Source: Streptomyces mangrovisoli (GTDB lineage: Bacteria; Actinomycetota; Actinomycetes; Streptomycetales; Streptomycetaceae). Taken from it: a stretch of 59,561 bases of DNA. The notes below the pieces were generated by a model. It was not told the DNA's origin. It did no database searches and saw only the letters and a program-made list of their open reading frames with translations. How positions within the stretch are numbered: the stretch's first letter is position 1; every line of letters starts with the position of its first letter. Location of the stretch: positions 1 to 59,561 of the forward strand of contig NZ_LAVA02000080.1 of NCBI RefSeq assembly GCF_000974985.2, read 5' to 3'. A program made the translations under genes and the position numbers. Shown here one piece after another: positions 25,548 to 34,359 of the stretch.

Positions 25548-26204
25548 TTCGACACCTCCGCCCCGATCGCCGCGATCGTGGACATCGCCGCCGGCCGGCT
25601 CCAGCTCATCGCCGCCGACCGCGCGGACGCCACCGTCGAGGTGCGGCCCGCCGACCCGGCGCGAAAGCGCGATGTCGAGGCCGCCGGGCGGACCACCGTC
25701 TCCTACGCCGACGGCGTCCTGCGGATCGGCGGCGCCGAGGGCGGGAACCAGCTCTTCGGTCCGTCCGGATCCGTGGAGATCACCGTCCAGCTGCCGGCCG
25801 GGTCCCGCGTCGAGGCCAGGTCCGGCGCCTGCGAACTGCGCGGCGTCGGCCGTCTCGGGGACGTCGACGTCGACGGCGCCCACCGGCAGATCAAGCTCGA
25901 CGAGGCCGCGAGCGTCCGCCTCACCGCGGTCGACGGCGACGTGGTGATCGGCAGGCTGAACGGTCCTGCCGAGATCAGCACCGCCCGCGGAGACATCCGG
26001 GTCGACGAGGCCGTACGCGGCACCGTCGTGCTCCGCACCCAGGACGGCCACATCACCGTCGGCGCGGCCGCGGGCGTCTCGGCCGCGCTGGACGCCGGCA
26101 CCGACCACGGCCGTGTCGCCAACACCCTGAAGAACGACGGCACCACCGAGCTCGACATCCGCGCCACCACCTCGCGCGGCGACATCACCGCTCGCGCGCT
26201 CTGA
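25518..26204 (+). CDS. DUF4097-like beta-helix protein
   Basis: 228-residue protein (221 from the second start) made of regular short beta strands such as AIVDIAAGRLQLIAADR, VEVRPADPARKRDV and DGDVVIGRLNGPAEISTARGD broken by turns, the pattern of putative adhesin DUF4097 proteins that form a beta-helix. No signal peptide or membrane helix, so it is cytoplasmic. It is followed 88 bases later by a hydrolase gene and controlled by the divergent HTH/MarR gene, a common Streptomyces arrangement. Function unknown. Confidence 0.85.
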   Translation: MQKQENTMQKFDTSAPIAAIVDIAAGRLQLIAADRADATVEVRPADPARKRDVEAAGRTTVSYADGVLRIGGAEGGNQLFGPSGSVEITVQLPAGSRVEARSGACELRGVGRLGDVDVDGAHRQIKLDEAASVRLTAVDGDVVIGRLNGPAEISTARGDIRVDEAVRGTVVLRTQDGHITVGAAAGVSAALDAGTDHGRVANTLKNDGTTELDIRATTSRGDITARAL

Positions 26205-26236
26205 GCGGGCGGGCGCCGCCCGCCGAGGCCCGTCGA

Positions 26237-26281
26237 ACACCCACACCACACGCGACCAAACGCCCACACCACACGCGACCA
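26237..26281 (+). repeat. Two 22-bp repeats before the hydrolase ribosome site
   Basis: ACRCCCACACCACACGCGAC occurs at 26237 and 26260, a 23-bp period, just before AGGGGGAACCCC-ATG. Confidence 0.75.
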
Positions 26282-26292
26282 GGGGGAACCCC

Positions 26293-27144
26293 ATGACGAA
26301 GACCAGCATCTCCTCGAACCACGCGCAGCCCTCCACCGCCGCGGCCCCCGCGCCGTGGACGGGGCTGGTGCCCGTCGACGACACCGCCCTGGCCGTCACC
26401 GACACCGGCGGCCCCGGCATCCCCGTCGTCTATCTCAACGGTCAGTTCGCCACCCAGGGGTACTGGAGCCGGGTCATCGCCGAACTGGGCTCGGAACAGC
26501 GGCACATCACCTACGACGAGCGGGCCCGCGGCAGGAAGTCGGGCCGGTCGGCGGACTACTCCTTCGAGGCCGCCGTCCGCGACGTCGACGCCGTCCTCGC
26601 GGCGCGGGGCGTGGAGCGGGCACTGGTCGTCGGCTGGTCCTACGGAGCCGTCGTCGCGGCGCACTGGGCCCACCGCAACCCGGCCCGCGCCCTGGGCGCG
26701 GTCCTGGTCGACGGCGCCTTCCCCCACGACTGGCTCGACGACGCCATGGAGGAGCGCATCCGCACGCTGTTCAAGCGGCTGAACTGGTTCATGCCGCTGC
26801 TGCGCCCGACGGGCCTGACCCCGCGGATGACCGCCGAGGAGCAGGCGAACAGCAACATCGAGCTCGGCCGGCTCTCCCGGGTGAGCGAACTGGGTCCGGT
26901 GCTGGACGACATCACCGTCCCGGTGCGCTACGTGCTCGCCTCGGGCTCGTCCTTCGGCAGCCGCGGCGACGAGCAGGAGCAGATCCGCGCCGGCATCGAC
27001 GCGGTGACCGCCCGCAACACGAACATCCGCGTCAGCGCGAAGGCCTCCGGCAACCACGGCGCGATCCTGAAGAAGAACTTCGGGGAGGTGGCGGCGGCGG
27101 TCCGCGAGGTGCGCGAGGCCGCCGCGCTCGGGGGCGAGGACTGA
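26293..27144 (+). CDS. Alpha/beta hydrolase
   Basis: 283-residue alpha/beta hydrolase. Strand and oxyanion loop IPVVYLNGQFATQG, nucleophile elbow GWSYGAV (Ser about residue 117), acid region VRYVLASGSS and catalytic His in ASGNHGAILK. ATG 26293 follows AGGGGG. It belongs to the operon starting at 25518. Small, no lid insertion; substrate unknown. Confidence 0.92.
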   Translation: MTKTSISSNHAQPSTAAAPAPWTGLVPVDDTALAVTDTGGPGIPVVYLNGQFATQGYWSRVIAELGSEQRHITYDERARGRKSGRSADYSFEAAVRDVDAVLAARGVERALVVGWSYGAVVAAHWAHRNPARALGAVLVDGAFPHDWLDDAMEERIRTLFKRLNWFMPLLRPTGLTPRMTAEEQANSNIELGRLSRVSELGPVLDDITVPVRYVLASGSSFGSRGDEQEQIRAGIDAVTARNTNIRVSAKASGNHGAILKKNFGEVAAAVREVREAAALGGED

Positions 27145-27327
27145 GCGGGGAGGGTGCGGCGGGGTGACGGAGCGCCGGGGTACCGGGGCACCGGAGCCGC
27201 CGGGCGCCGGAGTGACGGGGCGGCGGGCCATCAGACGGCCCGCCGCCCCGCGCGGGTCTTCCTTTGCCGGCCCCGAGCGGTGCGTATTTCGCATAGTTCA
27301 TGAGGTTCCGGTGCTAAAGTCCCGGAC

Positions 27328-27657
27328 ATGGGCATGAGCCTCGAAGAACGGGTGCGGTCGGCGGTGGCGGCGCTGCTGCACGCCGCCGGTGAGTCGCAGA
27401 CCGAGCTGGCCGCCGCCCTCGGCGTGAGCCAGGCCCAGGTGAGCCGCCGTCAGTCCGGAACCGCCACCTGGAGCCTGACCGACTGCGAGGCGGTCGCCGC
27501 GCACTACGGCATCGACGTCCTCGACCTGCTGGCAGGCCCCACCCGGGCCGCGGAGGCGCTGCCCGCCCGGCGGCGCCGTGTCCCCGGCCGGCAGCCGACG
27601 GCCGTACGGCAGCCGACGGACGTACGGCGTGCGGCGATCGAGGGAGGCGCGCGATGA
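27328..27657 (+). CDS. Small XRE/Cro-type HTH protein
   Basis: 109-residue DNA-binding protein. HTH at residues 20-70 (ESQTELAAALGVSQAQVSRR), then an Arg-rich tail. Its ATGA overlap at 27654 couples it to the next gene. The region before it (TTTCGCATAGTTCATGAGG) is AT-rich for this DNA and probably holds the operon promoter. Likely the regulator of, or accessory DNA-binding factor for, the two downstream genes. Confidence 0.88.
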   Translation: MGMSLEERVRSAVAALLHAAGESQTELAAALGVSQAQVSRRQSGTATWSLTDCEAVAAHYGIDVLDLLAGPTRAAEALPARRRRVPGRQPTAVRQPTDVRRAAIEGGAR

Positions 27658-29225
27658 CCGACTTCGGCGCGATCGACGCGCTGCTTGCCGGGGCCGCGAA
27701 GGAGGTCCCGCTGCCCTCCGCCGAGGAGCGGCGCACCCTGCGCGAGGAACTGAACCTCTCGCGCCCCCGGCTCGCCGAGGTCCTGGGCGTCAGCCCGTCC
27801 ACGGTCGCGGGCTGGGAGTCCGGACGGGACCCGAGCGGCGAAGTACGGGAGAAGTACGCGTACTTCCTCGCGGGGGCGCGGACCAAACTGGCGGCAGAGA
27901 CGGCAGAGACGGCAGAGTTGGCCGAGCCCGCCGAGCCCCTCACCGCGCATATCGACCCCGCCACCCCGACCGCCCCAGCCGACCCCACCGCCCCCGGCAC
28001 CACCGAAGACCCCGACGACGTCGGCCACCTCGCCGCCCCCGAGCCTTGCGTGCTGTGCGGGCAGCCCGCGCACCATCAGGTCGCGGGGTTCCCCCAGCAC
28101 CTCGACCCCGCCGAGTGCGAGACCGCCGTACCCCGGGAGACGGCCGAGCCCACCGCCCCGGCGGCACCCACCCCCGCGCGGCGGGAACCGGAGCCCTCGC
28201 GTGTGGATCGCCCGGCCCGGCCGGGCAGGCCCCCGCGCGGGGTGCCGGTCGTCCCCGCCGGCCGTCGCCTCAAGACCACCGACACCCCGGACCTCATCGG
28301 CTCGGCCGTCGCGGCCGCGCTCGCCGAGCACTCCGGTGATGTCGAGGCGGCGACCAAGGCGCTGGTGAAGCGGGCGATCCCGGACGCGATGGCGCTGCTC
28401 GACCACAGCCGCAAGGGCGGGCGGTACGACGTCATCGCGCACCCCTGGCTGCCGGACGTCCTGCGCAAGCAGTCCGCCCGGGGCGCCGACCAGATCTGGG
28501 AGGCCCGCCCCAAGTGGGCCAGGCCCGAACTGCCGCCCGGCGAGCACGAGGTCACCGCGCTCGACGTCAACGGCGCCTACCTCTCCGCCCTCAAGACGCA
28601 TCTCCCGCTGGGCCAGTTGGAGCACTCCACCGGTGACCACCACGACCGCCGCCGCGCGGGCGTGCACCTGATCACCCCGCCCGAGTGGGAGCACGACGCC
28701 TACCTGCCCAACCCGATCGGCAGCCGGGACGAGCCGGGCCCGCTGTGGGTGACCGAGCCGACCCTGCGCCTGCTGCTGCGGGTCTCCGGACCGGCGTACG
28801 GCCTCTGCGACCCACCGGAGATCCACGAGTCCTGGACCTCCGGCGCCACCGAGGGCCTGCTGGAGAAGTTCCGCGTCGCGCTGAAGGACGCCCGGGACCG
28901 GGCGATCGCCGAGGACGACGAGGTGACGCTCGACTACGTCAAGGCGATGTACGCGAAGTTCGTGTCCACGCTCGGGGAGTCCAACTACAACCGCGAGTTG
29001 TACCGCGCCGACTGGATGCACCTCATCCGCGCGCAGGCCTTCGCGAACCTGTGGTGGAAGGCCCATCGCGCCTACGACCAGGGCCTGATGGTGGTCCGCG
29101 CGATGGGTACCGACGAGTTCCATGTCGTCGGCGACTGGCGCGCCGTGTTCGACGAGGGGCGCGGGGTCACCGAGGTGAAGGTCAAGGACGTGTACAGCGT
29201 GGGTGCCCCGCACCCGGCCGACTAG
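27654..29225 (+). CDS. HTH protein with Cys/His cluster and family-B-polymerase-like palm motifs
   Basis: 523 residues. Residues 26-75 are an XRE-type HTH (LSRPRLAEVLGVSPSTVAGW). An Ala/Pro/Glu linker follows, then a cluster C132-x2-C135 with His140, 141, 149 and Cys155. Residues 297-515 keep three ordered motifs: LDVNGAYLSAL (Asp304) like motif A DVNSLYP, VKAMYAKFVS (430-437) like motif B NSLYGKF, and MGTDEFHVVG (Asp487) like motif C YxDTDSxH. The second Asp of motif C is kept, the first is Gly. No exonuclease domain is seen. Known family view: such proteins are usually called transcriptional regulators or Tap-like. Inference: a polymerase-derived protein working with the next gene. Polymerase activity is unproven. 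Confidence 0.7.
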   Translation: MTDFGAIDALLAGAAKEVPLPSAEERRTLREELNLSRPRLAEVLGVSPSTVAGWESGRDPSGEVREKYAYFLAGARTKLAAETAETAELAEPAEPLTAHIDPATPTAPADPTAPGTTEDPDDVGHLAAPEPCVLCGQPAHHQVAGFPQHLDPAECETAVPRETAEPTAPAAPTPARREPEPSRVDRPARPGRPPRGVPVVPAGRRLKTTDTPDLIGSAVAAALAEHSGDVEAATKALVKRAIPDAMALLDHSRKGGRYDVIAHPWLPDVLRKQSARGADQIWEARPKWARPELPPGEHEVTALDVNGAYLSALKTHLPLGQLEHSTGDHHDRRRAGVHLITPPEWEHDAYLPNPIGSRDEPGPLWVTEPTLRLLLRVSGPAYGLCDPPEIHESWTSGATEGLLEKFRVALKDARDRAIAEDDEVTLDYVKAMYAKFVSTLGESNYNRELYRADWMHLIRAQAFANLWWKAHRAYDQGLMVVRAMGTDEFHVVGDWRAVFDEGRGVTEVKVKDVYSVGAPHPAD

Positions 29226-29279
29226 AGTGACCCGGCAGCGAGGCGGCGGACCCGCGAGCCGACCACGGAGGAGACGAGG

Positions 29280-29855
29280 GTGCCGGAACGGAACATCGAA
29301 TTCGGCAAGTTCGGGGCCCGCGGCATCCGGGGACACGAGGCCGTCGCCCGGCAGTTGGACGCCCTGGCCGGTTTCGTCACCACCCCGGTCACGCAACGCC
29401 GGGGCCTGCTCGCGCGCCTGCACTACCTCACCCGTAGCGGACATGCCCGCCAGGCCGCCCGTGCGGCCGGTCTGACCGTCACCGACCGCACCCTCAAGGC
29501 GTGGCTGGACGGCCGGCGCGGACCGTCGAGGAAGAACCTCGAACTCATCGAGAAGACGTACCGGATCGTCCGCCGCCACAACGTCGCCCGCTACCTCCTC
29601 GCGCGACTCAACCGCGAAGGCCGCGGCACCCGCGTCGAGTTCCACCCCCTCAACCAGTCCCAGGTGGACCGCCCCCACCACCGCGCGGTCGCCTACCGCT
29701 CGCTCAACGTCCGCCACTGGGACCGCATCATCGAGGCATGGGCGGCCGACGACGCCACGGCCCTCGACGACGCCTGGATCACCGACGCGGTCGTCGACCT
29801 CGGCTCGGAGTGGGGCCAGTACGAGTACGTCACCACGATCGGCTTCGCGGCGTAG
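29280..29855 (+). CDS. DNA-binding protein of terminal-protein-like size, partner of the palm-like gene
   Basis: 191-residue basic protein. Residues 50-95 hold an HTH-like segment (RQAARAAGLTVTDRTLKAWL, GRRGPSRKNLELIEKTYR), followed by a basic region (RRHNVARYLLARLNREG), a strand (TRVEFHPLNQSQVDR) and an acidic, aromatic C-terminus (GSEWGQYEYVTT). GTG 29280 has GGAGGAG. It lies 54 bases after the palm-like gene, probably in one operon. Streptomyces telomere protein Tpg is of like size, has an HTH, and follows tap; I see no clear residue-level match to Tpg, so the link is only architectural. It could also be a plain regulator. Confidence 0.75.
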   Translation: MPERNIEFGKFGARGIRGHEAVARQLDALAGFVTTPVTQRRGLLARLHYLTRSGHARQAARAAGLTVTDRTLKAWLDGRRGPSRKNLELIEKTYRIVRRHNVARYLLARLNREGRGTRVEFHPLNQSQVDRPHHRAVAYRSLNVRHWDRIIEAWAADDATALDDAWITDAVVDLGSEWGQYEYVTTIGFAA

Positions 29856-29914
29856 GGCACAGCGCCCGGCCCGCACCGCGGCCGCGCGGCGGCCCGGCCG
29901 GTCCGGGGGCGAGC

Positions 29915-31441
29915 TCAGCGCTCGTGCACCAGTTCCGCCATCACCGCGACCGGCAGCGACGGGTTGGCCGCCGCGGCCTCGACCACCTGCGGGTCCGTGT
30001 CCCTCAGGAGCCCCACGACGACCTCCGGCGGGAGCGCCGCATGGGCGGCCGCCAGGGGCCTGGCCTGGCTGTCCGCCAGGCAGGCCACCAGGGCGGCGGC
30101 CGGTGCGCGGTCGTGGCGGGCGATCTGGCGGAACACCTTCTGCACCGGCGGCCGGTGCCTGGTCAGGTCCTCCAACAGGGCAGCACTCGCGTCCGGGTTG
30201 GTCGCCACCCTCGCCAGGACACGCACACCGTGCCGGTCGACCATGTCCCGCAACTGGGCTTCGCTCAGGCCGGGATGCGGGGCGAGGGCCTTGAGCACCT
30301 TGGCGTCGAGGTCGGTGGCCAGCCGGTCGCGCACGCCCGGCGGGAGGTCGCGCCGGTGGGCCACGACCATGCGGGCGGCCGGATCGGGTGAGGCGGCCAA
30401 CTCGGCGACCTCCGCGGCCGATGCGGCCGCGACACGGGGCAGAAGAGTGCCGCCCGCCTTGGCGGTGCGGGCCAGGCGGGTCAGCACGTCGAGGGGTACG
30501 CGGGGGTGCGCCGCGACCCGGCGCCGTACGTCGGCACCGGGATCCTCGGCCAGCAGGCGGATCAGCGCGTCGTCGAGCGCAGGATTCCCGGCGAGGTCGA
30601 CACGCACCAGGTGAGCCGGGTCCGCGGCGAGCCGTTCGTACACGTCGCGGGGCAGGTCCGGGCGGTCGGCGAGGGTCCGGCGGATCAGCGCCGACGGATG
30701 GTCCACGAAGCCGACGAGCACGTGGGCGGGGAGGGCGGGGTTGCGGAGCGCCGCATCCAGGATGTCCTGTCGGGCGGACTCGTGGGAGCCGTCGCAGGAG
30801 GCACCCGACGGCAGGTCGCAGTCGGCCCGCGGGCAGTACGGATCGTGGACGAAGGGGATCTCCTCCCGGTCGCAGACCAGACAGCTTCGTAGGGCCGGCA
30901 GACCCGTCCCGATGACCACGGCTTCGAGCGACGCGGGCGGTGTCGACTCGTTGGCGGCCACCGCCCGGCGTACTTCGGCGTGCGGATGCCCGGCGAGTCG
31001 CGCGGCGGCCGACGACGTGGTCCACAGCGCGAGTTCGGCGACAACCCGGACGTCCGGATCCGCCGCGAGCGCGTCCACCACGTCGGGGGGAAGATCCGGG
31101 CAGGTCGCCAGCCGCTCCCGGCGCGACCGGTCGGGATCCCGCGCGAGCAGCCGGGCCCACTCCGCGCGGCCGGCACCCCGGTCGAGCAGCGCGAGGACGG
31201 CGTCCGGGTGGGTGGCGGGGTCCACGTCGGCCGCAGTGAGCCGGCCCTCGTAGGCGAGGAGCGCCGCGCTGTCCGTGACGCGCTCCATCAGCGCGAGCGC
31301 CTGCGCGTGGCTGAGGTCGGGGCGACGGGCGAGGTCGTGGGCGAGGTCGTCGTCGGCGCGGGCGATCAGGTGGTCCACCAGGTCGCCCGGCAGGGCGGGG
31401 TTGGCGGCCAGTCCGCAGAGGAGGGGATCCACGACAGGCAT
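29915..31441 (-). CDS. Leucine-rich variant (LRV) repeat protein with Cys cluster
   Basis: 508-residue protein made of about 18 alpha-helical LRV repeats of roughly 24 residues (pattern LAxNPxLPxxVxxxLAxDPxxxVRxxVA). In the middle, SCLVCDREEIPF, DPYCPRADCDLPSGASC gives five or six Cys (CxxC...C..C..C) that may hold zinc or an iron-sulfur cluster; LRV proteins such as the one of Azotobacter have a 4Fe-4S cluster. The ATG at 31441 starts MPVVDPLLCGL after GGGCGGGCAGGC; upstream in-frame ATGs would add an uncharacteristic leader. It is convergent with the palm-like operon. Probably a binding scaffold; partner unknown. Confidence 0.85.
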   Translation of the reverse strand: MPVVDPLLCGLAANPALPGDLVDHLIARADDDLAHDLARRPDLSHAQALALMERVTDSAALLAYEGRLTAADVDPATHPDAVLALLDRGAGRAEWARLLARDPDRSRRERLATCPDLPPDVVDALAADPDVRVVAELALWTTSSAAARLAGHPHAEVRRAVAANESTPPASLEAVVIGTGLPALRSCLVCDREEIPFVHDPYCPRADCDLPSGASCDGSHESARQDILDAALRNPALPAHVLVGFVDHPSALIRRTLADRPDLPRDVYERLAADPAHLVRVDLAGNPALDDALIRLLAEDPGADVRRRVAAHPRVPLDVLTRLARTAKAGGTLLPRVAAASAAEVAELAASPDPAARMVVAHRRDLPPGVRDRLATDLDAKVLKALAPHPGLSEAQLRDMVDRHGVRVLARVATNPDASAALLEDLTRHRPPVQKVFRQIARHDRAPAAALVACLADSQARPLAAAHAALPPEVVVGLLRDTDPQVVEAAAANPSLPVAVMAELVHER

Positions 31442-31621
31442 CCTGCCTGCCCGCCCGGACCCCGCGTCAGGAATTACGGGGAGGTGAGCCGGAGGGAGCC
31501 CGGACCTGAAGGAGGACATCACGTGGAAGTCCCGGCGCAGCCCGGAGCGGCCGACCCCGCGGTCCAGAAGCATCCCCACGACGGCTTAGGGTGCCACCAG
31601 CCGCGCGCCGCGCGTTCCGTC

Positions 31622-33094
31622 TCAGCCGACAGGCGGTCGTCGGTTCGCCCACGGAAGGGTGCGTTCCAGCAGTCCCGCTGCCTGGAGCAGCAGGTCCTCC
31701 CGCCATGGTGCGGCGACGATCTGCACGCCCACCGGCAGCCCGGTGGCCTCGTCGTGGTGGACCGGGACGGAGATCGCGGGCTGACCGGTGACGTTGAAGA
31801 CGGACGTGAACACCCCCATCGGGTAGCTGTTCAGCAGCGCTGCCATCGGGTTGTCGTCCGCGCCCGCGCGCCAGGCCCCGACCGGCGGCGGCAGGCACGC
31901 CATCGTCGGCGTGACGAGCAGGTCGTACCCGGCGAGGAAGCCCTCGACGATGCGCCGCGAGAAGTGCTGGGTCCGCTGCACCCCCTCCACGTACGCCCAC
32001 GAGTCGGTCGCGCGCGCCGCCTCCCGCATCGCCCGGTTGTGCGGCTCCACACGTTCCGGATCCGCCAGCGGTACGGCGGCGGCGCCCGCGTTCCACACGG
32101 TGGTGAACGCCCCGATCAGCTCCCCGGCGGGCGGCAGCGGCAGCGGCGTGTCGACGAGGTGGTGGCCCGCCGACTCCAGCGCGCGCAGGACGGCGTCGAC
32201 GGCCGCCACGCACGCCGGGTCCACCGGGATGCCGTCGACCGGGGAGCGGGTGAGCGCGCCCACCCGCAGCCCGGCGGGCAGGTCCCGCCACAGCGCGTCC
32301 GCGAAGGACCGCCGCGGAGCGGGCGGCGACCACCACGCCCCCGGGTCGTGCCGGGCGAGCACGTCGAGCGCGGCCGCGGTGTCCGCGACCGTACGGCTGA
32401 CCACGCCACTGGTCCCGAACCCCTCCACCAGCACGGTCTCGTCCGTGACCAGGCCGCGGGTGGGCTTCAGACCGACCAGCCCGGTGCACGACGCGGGGAT
32501 GCGGATCGACCCGCCGCCGTCCTCGGCGTGGGCGATCGGCGCCATCCCGGCGGCGACCGCGACGCCCGCCCCGCTCGACGAACCGCCCGGCGTGCGGGCG
32601 GTGTTCCACGGGTTGCGGGTGATGCCCAGGGTGTCGTTCTCGGTGAACGGCACCGCGCCGAACTCCGACGTGGTCGTCTTGCCCAGCAGGACGAACCCCG
32701 CCGCCACGAACCGGCGTACGACCGGACCGGAGACGGCCGCGGGGGTGCGCGCGGCGCCCGCGGAGCCGTAGGTGGTGGGCCAACCGGCCACGTCCACCAG
32801 ATCCTTGACGGGCAGCGGTACGCCCAGGAACGGCGGCAGCGCGTCGCCCTCGGTGCCCCGCGCCACGGTGTCGGCGGCGGCCGCGGCGGCCTTGAGGACG
32901 TCGTCGTCGGCCCGGTGGCAGAAGGCGTTGAGCCCCGGGTCGAGGTCGTCGATCCGCCGCAGGAAGCGCTCGGCCACCTCGACTGGGCTGACCTCCTTGC
33001 GTCGTACGGCCGCCGCGAGTTCGACGGCCGGCGTGAAGGGGTCCAACGGGTCCAACGGGTCCGTCGCGTGCGGCGGGTTCATCCGTGCGGGCAT
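31622..33094 (-). CDS. Amidase (amidase signature family)
   Basis: 490-residue amidase using a Ser-Ser-Lys triad. Lys in PLPVKDLVDVAGWPT, first Ser in TPGGSSSGAGVAVAAG, nucleophile Ser in DGGGSIRIPASCTGLVGLKP. The Gly/Ser-rich signature is intact. ATG 33094 has GAGAGGA nine bases before it; a second ATG four codons on is possible. An in-frame DPL repeat from a CCAACGGGT duplication lies at 33045-33065. Divergent from an AraC regulator, its probable controller. Substrate (amide, nitrile-derived or carbamate) cannot be told. Confidence 0.93.
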   Translation of the reverse strand: MPARMNPPHATDPLDPLDPFTPAVELAAAVRRKEVSPVEVAERFLRRIDDLDPGLNAFCHRADDDVLKAAAAAADTVARGTEGDALPPFLGVPLPVKDLVDVAGWPTTYGSAGAARTPAAVSGPVVRRFVAAGFVLLGKTTTSEFGAVPFTENDTLGITRNPWNTARTPGGSSSGAGVAVAAGMAPIAHAEDGGGSIRIPASCTGLVGLKPTRGLVTDETVLVEGFGTSGVVSRTVADTAAALDVLARHDPGAWWSPPAPRRSFADALWRDLPAGLRVGALTRSPVDGIPVDPACVAAVDAVLRALESAGHHLVDTPLPLPPAGELIGAFTTVWNAGAAAVPLADPERVEPHNRAMREAARATDSWAYVEGVQRTQHFSRRIVEGFLAGYDLLVTPTMACLPPPVGAWRAGADDNPMAALLNSYPMGVFTSVFNVTGQPAISVPVHHDEATGLPVGVQIVAAPWREDLLLQAAGLLERTLPWANRRPPVG

Positions 33095-33249
33095 GTCGGG
33101 CGGTCCTCTCCGGTCCGGTTGTGTGCGCGTGCCGCCAGTCTCGGCGGGGCGGGCGGCCGGGGTCTTGGACGAATGTCGGGGCGGGGGCGGAAAGGGGCCC
33201 GGCGCTTGGGGCCGCCGCGCGAGCCCTTTCCGGCGCGTAGCCTGAAGAC

Positions 33250-34131
33250 ATGCGATCCGCCGAGCCGGCTCACGGCGCCGCCGCCGCGGCGGTCTGGGAC
33301 ATCGCGACCCCGGCCCGTCGTCCCGGCCGGCTGCGCGGCCTCGCCATGGCCGGCTTCCGTGCCCGTACGACGGACCCGGTCGACCTGGGCGTCGTACCGT
33401 ATCCGGCCGTGACGGTGGCCGTCGACGTCGGCGACGGGTCGCTCGCCGTGGACGACGCGGGCGGTGGGCGGCACACCGGCGGGGTGGTCGTCGGGCTCGG
33501 CACGCACGGCGTGCGGGGCCGCGGCCGTGACATCGGCTGCCTGCAACTACGTCTTTCGCCGGTGCTCGCGTACGAAGTCCTCGGCCCCGCAGCCGAGTTG
33601 AGCGGACGGGCGGTCCCGCTCGACGCCCTCTGGGGTCGCGCGGCCGAACGGACGCAGGAACGGCTGCGCGCCGCCCGGTCTTGGTCGGAGCGGTTCGCGA
33701 TCGCGGAGACGGCGCTCGCCGAACGGCGCGCGGCCGGTCCGGCGGTCGACCCCGAAATCGCCTACATCTGGCGTGAGTTGGTGGCACGGCGCGGTGCCGT
33801 CCGGGTCGAACGGCTGGCGGACGAGGTCGGCTGGAGCCGCCAGCGCGTGTGGTCACGGTTCCGGGAGCAGATCGGTCTCGGCCCCAAGCGTGCGGCGCAG
33901 CTCGTCCGGTTCGACCACGCGGCGCACCGGCTCGCGGCCGGACAGAGCGCGGCCCGGGTGGCGGCGGAGAGCGGCTACGCCGACCAGTCCCATCTGCACC
34001 GGGACGTCATGGCGTTCGCCGGGGTGACCCCGACGGCGGTCGCGCTCGCCCCGTGGCTGGCCGTCGACGAGGTCGCCTGGGCCGCTCCCGCGTATCTGTC
34101 CGGGGACCGCCGCCGCGCAGCGGCACGTTGA
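33250..34131 (+). CDS. AraC family regulator
   Basis: 293-residue regulator. An N-terminal cupin-like sensing region (RRPGRLRGLAMAGFR, VVPYPAVTVAVDVG) and two C-terminal HTHs (VERLADEVGWSRQRVWSRFR; SAARVAAESGYADQSHLHRD). ATG 33250. Divergent from the amidase gene across 155 bases; it likely activates it and itself. The domain order and the closing FAGVTPTAVA are standard. Confidence 0.92.
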   Translation: MRSAEPAHGAAAAAVWDIATPARRPGRLRGLAMAGFRARTTDPVDLGVVPYPAVTVAVDVGDGSLAVDDAGGGRHTGGVVVGLGTHGVRGRGRDIGCLQLRLSPVLAYEVLGPAAELSGRAVPLDALWGRAAERTQERLRAARSWSERFAIAETALAERRAAGPAVDPEIAYIWRELVARRGAVRVERLADEVGWSRQRVWSRFREQIGLGPKRAAQLVRFDHAAHRLAAGQSAARVAAESGYADQSHLHRDVMAFAGVTPTAVALAPWLAVDEVAWAAPAYLSGDRRRAAAR

Positions 34132-34359
34132 CCGTCCGTTCGGGACGACCCGCCGTATGCCCGGCCGAACCAGGGCAACCTTCCCGCCCGCCCGTTCGTC
34201 ACCGGATGGCCGTCGGAGCGGTGATGATCTTCGACGGGTGAGGGAGGTTCGACGCGTGAGGGAGGGGCGGCCGCCGGGACCGCGGGGCGCGGCCGAAGGA
34301 AGTGTCGGCCCCGCCCCGCGCGGAACGCGGCTCGCCGTACCGTCGGGCCGCCGTGGCGG
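34132..34359. other. Short gene-free stretch with a duplicated phrase
   Basis: TTCGACGGGTGAGGGAGG (34231) and TTCGACGCGTGAGGGAGG (34249) repeat with an 18-bp period, between the convergent AraC and SDR genes. No terminator hairpin with long arms is visible. Confidence 0.5.

Noticed and set aside
31523..31621. GTG with a strong AAGGAGGA ribosome site on the plus strand
   Set aside because: The frame that follows has no recognisable domain and runs as a shadow into the amidase gene; possibly a truncated gene start, but not supported.
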